A DNA stretch of 64,000 nt, taken from the NCBI GenBank assembly GCA_040437565.1, contig JBDOQK010000036.1, forward strand, positions 124,001 to 188,000, read 5' to 3'. Positions 58,287-64,000 of the stretch are shown piece after piece. A program made the translations under genes and the position numbers. How positions within the stretch are numbered: position 1 is the first letter of the stretch; every line of letters begins with the position of its first letter. A model generated the notes under the pieces. The model was not told the DNA's origin. It saw only the letters and a program-made list of their open reading frames with translations, and searched no databases. The DNA is from Albugo candida. Its lineage: Eukaryota; Oomycota; Peronosporomycetes; Albuginales.

Positions 58287-60679
58287 ATGGCTGCGATGGA
58301 CGTTCTTGCATCATCTTTATCTCATGAGCGTAAGCACTTTAATGGCTCAAAAGCGATCACAAAAGACATAAACTGGAGCTCACAATGTAAATCTGCTGTA
58401 TCGCTATTGAAAGAACGTCCAATTACATTTGTACGGGCTAGAAATCACACGCAACATAATCATGGAGATGACTTCGAGTCGAATGATCAGAAAAAACTTG
58501 CTAAAAGAGAGAAGACACGAAGTATCGTTAGTGAATCAGAAATATTGAACTTGATGGAATGGAAAAACGCAAGAAAAATCGGCCCTGGCTTCTCTAATCT
58601 AGGCAATACGTGCTATTTGAATGCTGTGCTGCAGTGTCTCTGCTATACTCCGTCCCTGGTCCAGCACTTGCTTCAGAATCAAAATAATATCGCCAAAAAG
58701 AAGCAATCAAATTCGTTTTGTGCACTACAGAGTATAGTGAATTTGTTTGCTCGCGTTCATCTTGAACCAAAATCAGTTCAGCCACAAAACTCTTTCCACA
58801 GCAAAAGTTTTCAGCATTCAAAAATTATACAGCCTCGAGATTTCGTGATGAACGTTCGTCTTCTCTCCAAACATTTCCGAATTGGCAGACAGGAAGACGC
58901 TCATGAGTTTTTCCGCTCTTTACTGGACAGCATACAAAAGTCGTGTTTGCAAGCTGCTCGATTCACAAGTGATCTCGACCCTGCGGCCTCAACCACTTTG
59001 ATACCGCGAATTTTCGGAGGAAAATTGAAAAGTAGCCTCAAGTGTGTGAAATGCTCGTATGTATCGGAGCATCTGGAAGATTTCCAGGATCTATCGTTGG
59101 AAATACACAATGGGATACAAAGTATCACCGAAGCAATTGACCACTTTACTGCAGTGGAAAAGCTGGATGAGAAGAATGCTTGGAAATGTACAAAGTGTCG
59201 TTTATTCAATCGTGCTGAAAAAGGACTTACAATTGCAGCCTATCCAAACGTTCTTGTGATCCAGCTGAAACGATTCGATGGGTTTCTTGGGGGTAAAATA
59301 AAAAAGCACGTTTCTTTCCCGCTCGAGCTCACGCTTCCGAATTCTCACAAGAAAGAAAGCCGAAATCGGACTAAATATGCTTTGTACGCAATATTGGTCC
59401 ACGCTGGTCACTCTACAGACTGCGGTCACTATTATTCTTTTGTAAAGGGATCGTCCAGACAATGGTACGAGATGAACGATGACTCTGTACGATGGGTTTC
59501 CGCCGACACAGTATTGAGCCAAAGAGCGTATATTTTATTTTATTCTCGCGTCATAGCTGGAAATGAAAAAGTTGCACAAGCACCAGTGTGTAATGGGAAG
59601 GAAGAAATTCATCCACAGCTATGCAGCATTTCGGAACCAGCCGAAGCTCGACCTTTACTTGTCAAGAAGGAAACTACGTCTTCAAAGCCTGTAACTGAAG
59701 GCATACAGAGAGTGAATGAACTCGACAAAGCGATTGTTGGATCATCTTTAAAAGCCAGCACAATATTTTGCAAAGAAACGAAGGAGAATGAGGNNNNNNN
59801 NNNNNNNNNNNNNNNNNNNNNNNNNNNNNNNNNNNNNNNNNNNNNNNNNNNNNNNNNNNNNNNNNNNNNNNNNNNNNNNNNNNNNNNNNNNNNAGCATTT
59901 CGGAACCAGCCGAAGCTCGACCTTTACTTGTCAAGAAGGAAACTACGTCTTCAAAGCCTGTAACTGAAGGCATACAGAGAGTGAATGAACTCGACAAAGC
60001 GATTGTTGGATCATCTTTAAAAGCCAGCACAATATTTTGCAAAGAAACGAAGGAGAATGAGGCAGAAATTCCAGCTGGGGGCTCAGTCGTAACGTACCAC
60101 GTGAACGCACAGGAGGGAAGTAACGTTTCAGAAGCTCAGATGTCCTCAGTCTTTGCTGGTTTTAGCAGTCGATTTAAATTCTCTTATGATGCTTGCTCAA
60201 TGTGGACGCTCACGCCTTCTCTTCACATGCAATCGATAAAAGTTGTATGTGATCCCAAAGCCTCGCAATCAGTAAAAGTCGAACGGGAAAACAATGTCAT
60301 TCAGTCTCCACCAAAACCTGTACCCGCTCACATTCTAAAGCCGAGCAGAGGCGGTGTCAATGCCTCACTGTATGGAACAGAAATCGAAAAATGGAATGAC
60401 GATCCTCAGGCTTCGACTGCCGCAGATGAAGATTTGTCCGCAAAACATGACAGAATTCTTGGCAATTTGGTCCAAGAGGATCATCAAAGACGGCGTTTGG
60501 GTCGTCTCGACAGCTGGAATCAATCATTAGATTCTGGAAAATTGAAAAAAATTCGACAAAAGCGCGATTTTGTATCGAATGAAGGACGCTCCAATTCCTT
60601 TCAGCACGCTTTGGAAGTCAAGCGTGTTCGATTCGGAAACAGTGCTGATAGGTCTTCTTATGAAAAGAGAGGCGAGTAA
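58287..60679 (+). CDS. Ubiquitin-specific protease (C19), USP36/USP42-like
   Basis: A deubiquitinase. One exon from the ATG at 58287. After removal of the artificial duplication and Ns it codes 707 residues. The Cys box is GFSNLGNTCYLNAVLQCL, followed by RQEDAHEFFRSLLDSIQ, then CVKCSYVSEHLEDFQDLSLEI with a CxxC zinc pair and CTKC for its partner. The His box is STDCGHYYSFVKG, then WYEMNDDSVRWVS with the Asn/Asp. The domain order and the basic C-terminal tail (KLKKIRQKRDF) resemble USP36/USP42, nuclear enzymes in animals. The C-terminal region of about 280 residues is low in conserved features. Confidence 0.93.
59625..60062. other. Assembly gap 8 with duplicated flanks (inside USP)
   Basis: The 100 N at 59794-59893 lie between two copies of 169 bp. 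Removing one copy and the Ns keeps one open frame to the USP stop. Confidence 0.95.
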
Positions 60680-60767
60680 TAGAGATTTACCAACAAATCT
60701 GTCTTTATTTGGCTGAATATAACGCTCGCTTGGTGTTAAAATGCTATTAATTCGCCGACTGATACTT

Positions 60768-61685
60768 GCGATTTTGTCTCAAAAAGCTGACGATACGCCT
60801 CGAAAGGTCAGGTTACAGGAACACAGGAAGAAGGTCGATGCGACTCCAATTCACTCAGCTCGCAACAAATCAACACACGGAAATTGTGACGGCATGCTGC
60901 TGGACACCCGAGAATGATGCGGTCTCTTGCAGTGATGACAATACGATAGTTCGCTGGCGGATGGATGGTGAAGTGGTTGGAAAAATCACCACTATCGATG
61001 CGTATGTGACATCGATCGATTGGAGTCCCTCAATAGGCAAACAAGCGGCCGATACATTTGCTGTATCGTGCACGGACGGTTCGCTGCTTCGTCTCTGAGC
61101 ACATGCGAAGTCATCGCTAAGAGAGGTTTTGTAGGAACATTCCGATTGATTACAAAAAGTGGACGCGAAGAAAAGANNNNNNNNNNNNNNNNNNNNNNNN
61201 NNNNNNNNNNNNNNNNNNNNNNNNNNNNNNNNNNNNNNNNNNNNNNNNNNNNNNNNNNNNNNNNNNNNNNNNNNNNGCGATTTTGTCTCAAAAAGCTGAC
61301 GATACGCCTCGAAAGGTCAGGTTACAGGAACACAGGAAGAAGGTCGATGCGACTCCAATTCACTCAGCTCGCAACAAATCAACACACGGAAATTGTGACG
61401 GCATGCTGCTGGACACCCGAGAATGATGCGGTCTCTTGCAGTGATGACAATACGATAGTTCGCTGGCGGATGGATGGTGAAGTGGTTGGAAAAATCACCA
61501 CTATCGATGCGTATGTGACATCGATCGATTGGAGTCCCTCAATAGGCAAACAAGCGGCCGATACATTTGCTGTATCGTGCACGGACGGTTCGCTGCTTCG
61601 TCTCTGAGCACATGCGAATTCATCGCTAAGAGAGGTTTTGTAGGAACATTCCGATTGATTACAAAAAGTGGACGCGAAGAAAAGA
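60768..61685. other. Assembly gap 9 with duplicated flanks (5' end of IFT80)
   Basis: The 100 N at 61177-61276 separate two 409-bp copies (60768-61176 and 61277-61685) of the IFT80 promoter, first exon and intron. They differ at one base, G at 61110 against T at 61619. The apparent extra IFT80 start at 60838 belongs to the redundant copy. Confidence 0.95.
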
Positions 61686-63697
61686 GAGTGCAAGCATCTG
61701 AAGGAGCTGTCATCGCACTCAAATGGAATTATGATGGAACGGCTCTGATCACTGCTGGCGAGGACGGAATGCTCAAAATTTGGTCCAGAAGCGGAAATCT
61801 TCGCTCCACATTGGCGTCCACAGGTCGATCCGTTTATGCAGCTTGCTGGGGCCCCGACAATGATCAGCTTTTATTCACAAACGGTGGTAATTTGGTGATC
61901 AAAACGGTGCAATTGGGTCGTAAAGATATTTTATGGAAGGCTCATGATGGAGCGATTCTTTGTGTGGACTGGAATCCTATCAATCAGCGGATTATTTCGG
62001 GTGGAGAGGACCGTATATTTCGCGTTTGGGATAATTTTGGCCGTCAGCTTTTTCAAAGTCCTGTCGCCGAATATGTGATAACATCTCTCGCGTGGTGTCC
62101 AAATGGAGAAACATTTGCTGTGGGCTCGTACGATATGCTTCGACTATGTGATAAAACGGGATGGTCCTATTCACGTGAAAGACCTCGCTCTGGATCGCTT
62201 ATGGATATCGCGTGGGCTTCCGACAGCACGCAGTTGATAGCTGCAGGTGGAAATGGAGCTACCGTGTTTGCACAGATTACGGACCGTATTCTGACGTGGA
62301 ACAAACTTGAGGTCAAATTGATCGATCCGCGTAAAATCCACGTGCATGATGTCATGAACGAGACCTTGGAAGAGATTGATTTCGCTCGAGATCGTGTCAT
62401 TGAGATGTCTGTGGGGTATGGCTTCATGGTCGTCTGCACCGCGACCCAATGCTTCATCTATAGCTCATCGAATTGGAACACTCCCCACATATTTGATCTC
62501 CGGGCGACTGTCAATTTGATTGTACAAAGTCAGCAACATTACCTCACAGTTGACAATTTCAATGGCATACAAGTGTACTCATACGAAGGAAAGCAAATTT
62601 GCTCTCCAAAGTTTCCAGGAATGCATCCAGAATTCCTCAACAAACTGACAATCTCTTTGGCCACGGAAACATTGGCTATCCTGGATCATTCCGATCGTAA
62701 AACGATTCGGACGTTTGATATCACAACAGGCAAACCTCTTCCGATCGTATTGTCTCATGCTCTGGAGATCTCCGAGCTGTCTCTATCGAGTTTTGGTCTT
62801 ATGGAAGATCGAAGACTTTGCTTTATCGATCGTAATCGAGATTTGTATATCTCACGCATCATGCAGAAAGGTTCTGTCAAGCTCCATGGTCAAGTAGATA
62901 CCGCAGCCTGGAATGACTCATCCGAGATATTAGTTGCCATCGCTGATAGTAAATTGGTGACTTGGCTGTATGCCAATATGGTTTTTGTGGATCGAACTCT
63001 TCTCACAGAAGTGATGGAACTGCAAGATGGGAGTAATTTCTCAAAGCTTCCCGCAATCACAAGCTTTACCGGATCCAATATCACCGTTAGGCGAGCGGAT
63101 GGAACGTCCATAGCAGCTACTATTGCTCCGTATCCCATCATGCTGTACGAATTCACAACGAGCCGCGACTGGGATAAAGCAGTTCGTTTCTGCCGATACG
63201 TTAAAAGCAAAAGTCTGTGGACTTGTCTTGCTGGAATCGCCTTGAATCAGCGTCATTTGGATACGGCTGAAATCGCTCTCGCTGCAATCGAATGCATCGA
63301 CAAACTCTATTTTATCTTGCACGTGAAGAATATGGTCTCCGATGAGCGCAGAAACGCAGAATTGGCTTTGTATTCCGGTGACATCGAAGATGCAGAAGCA
63401 ATCCTACTGCAAGCTCATCCGAAACCGTTAATATATCGTGCCATCAAACTGAATCTTCGGCTTTTTCGCTGGAATCGTGCTTTAGAGCTTGCTGTTCGGT
63501 ATACAACAGATGCAGGCACACATGTCGATACGGTCTTGGCGTATCGTGGACGCTTTCTAGCGGCCAACGGACTACAAGAGACCGATAAAAACTTTTTGCA
63601 ATACGCGGATCAAGTGCAATTGGACTGGGAGACCATCGCAAAAAAGAAGGCTTTGGAGCGAGAACGAGAGCAGCAGAGTGCATCAAAGTCTCACTAG
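61347..63697 (+). CDS. IFT80: Intraflagellar transport protein IFT80
   Basis: An IFT-B complex subunit needed to build cilia and flagella. Two exons, 61347-61599 and 61644-63697, with a 44-bp intron, giving 768 residues (human 777). The N-terminal half is two WD40 propellers: MRLQFTQLA, WTPENDAVSCSDDNTIVRW, ALKWNYDGTALITAGEDGMLKIWS, VDWNPINQRIISGGEDRIFRVWD and LRLCDKTGWSYSRERP are close to human IFT80. The second propeller has KQICSPKFPGM and DRNRDLYI. The C-terminal part is helical repeats (AELALYSGDIEDAEAILLQA, THVDTVLAYR) with a charged tail. It implies flagellated cells, that is zoospores. Confidence 0.97.
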
Positions 63698-63755
63698 TAA
63701 GAAAATAGAGAGATTCTATTGCGTACAGCTCATTTACTTTGTTCAATCACCATAT

Positions 63756-64000
63756 TTACATCCGTCTGAGCGTCTCAGAGCCCACAAAACTCGATGCTGT
63801 CCCCGAGATCACTTCCAGCGGATATATTGGCTGACCAGCAGCGACGTATGAGAAATAAATTGTTGGCTCGGGACCTCGTAATGGCAGGTTTTGAACTTCA
63901 TCAGCCTGCACCCAAGTCGCTCCAACACTCTCATAATCTGGAATCGACTTTGGCAATTGATCCGAATCTACAGGCTCTGCATAGAACACAAACCGCATAC
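63756..64000 (-). CDS. Nudix hydrolase, C-terminal part, cut by the window edge
   Basis: About 80 residues are visible; the gene continues beyond 64000. MRFVFYAEPVDSDQLPKSI, ESVGATWVQADEVQNLPLRG and FSYVAAGQPIYPLEV match the segment that follows the Nudix box in a group of eukaryotic Nudix hydrolases (strand with F-x-AEP, then the 'SxGAxW' helix). The Nudix box itself lies outside the window. It converges on IFT80, with 58 bp between the stops. Confidence 0.7.
   Translation of the reverse strand, partial: MRFVFYAEPVDSDQLPKSIPDYESVGATWVQADEVQNLPLRGPEPTIYFSYVAAGQPIYPLEVISGTASSFVGSETLRRM

Noticed and set aside
60838-61098. A second, truncated IFT80 N-terminus upstream of the real gene
   Set aside because: It lies wholly in a 409-bp block repeated exactly up to the Ns (one base differs), so it is an assembly copy, not a paralogue.

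Overview
This window is nuclear DNA of an oomycete, most likely an obligate biotroph of the Albugo (white rust) type, though the genus is an inference. Supporting signs are closely packed protein genes on both strands, very short introns (mostly 44-62 bp), an oomycete-type Inr motif upstream of HSP90, an IFT80 gene (so a flagellated zoospore stage) and a copia-type retroelement. About 22 recognisable or well-supported protein genes lie between 11.8 kb and 64 kb. I saw no rRNA, tRNA or CRISPR. The exon structures given here were worked out by hand from splice signals, phase and family resemblance, and most close in frame exactly.

Layout. 1-11.8 kb is a repeat-rich, gene-poor block: a possible solo LTR, an old copia element (2550-8353) with both LTRs and a target-site duplication, a coiled-coil gene cut by a gap, and broken gene remnants. 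11.8-25.3 kb holds RNA polymerase III subunit RPC8, an unknown basic protein, HSP90, mitochondrial trifunctional enzyme alpha, an SR splicing factor, an RMI2-like protein, a membrane-anchored PDI, proteasome beta-5 and STK19. 25.4-37.4 kb is all on the minus strand: an importin-7/8 type karyopherin, a polyprenol-kinase-like membrane protein, a FUSC transporter with EF hands, and poly(A) polymerase. 38.3-44.5 kb is a convergent signalling pair: a PH/NTF2-like/C2/MAP-kinase fusion and a protein with four cyclic-nucleotide-binding domains. 45-55.4 kb is all on the plus strand: a HAD-like protein, MCM5, DNA polymerase eta, a nucleotide-sugar transporter and proteasome Rpn2. 55.5-64 kb holds RUVBL1 (minus), a ubiquitin-specific protease, IFT80 and the end of a Nudix gene.

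The genes are mostly housekeeping: protein folding and turnover (HSP90, PDI, two proteasome subunits, USP), genome maintenance (MCM5, Pol eta, RMI2, STK19, RUVBL1) and RNA metabolism (RPC8, SR protein, PAP). The most unusual ones are the multidomain MAP kinase, the FUSC-EF-hand transporter and the tetra-CNB protein.

An important caution concerns the assembly. Nine runs of exactly 100 N occur, and eight are bounded on both sides by the same sequence (38-536 bp). These look like unmerged contig overlaps, not real duplications. Removing one copy plus the Ns restores the reading frames of five genes.
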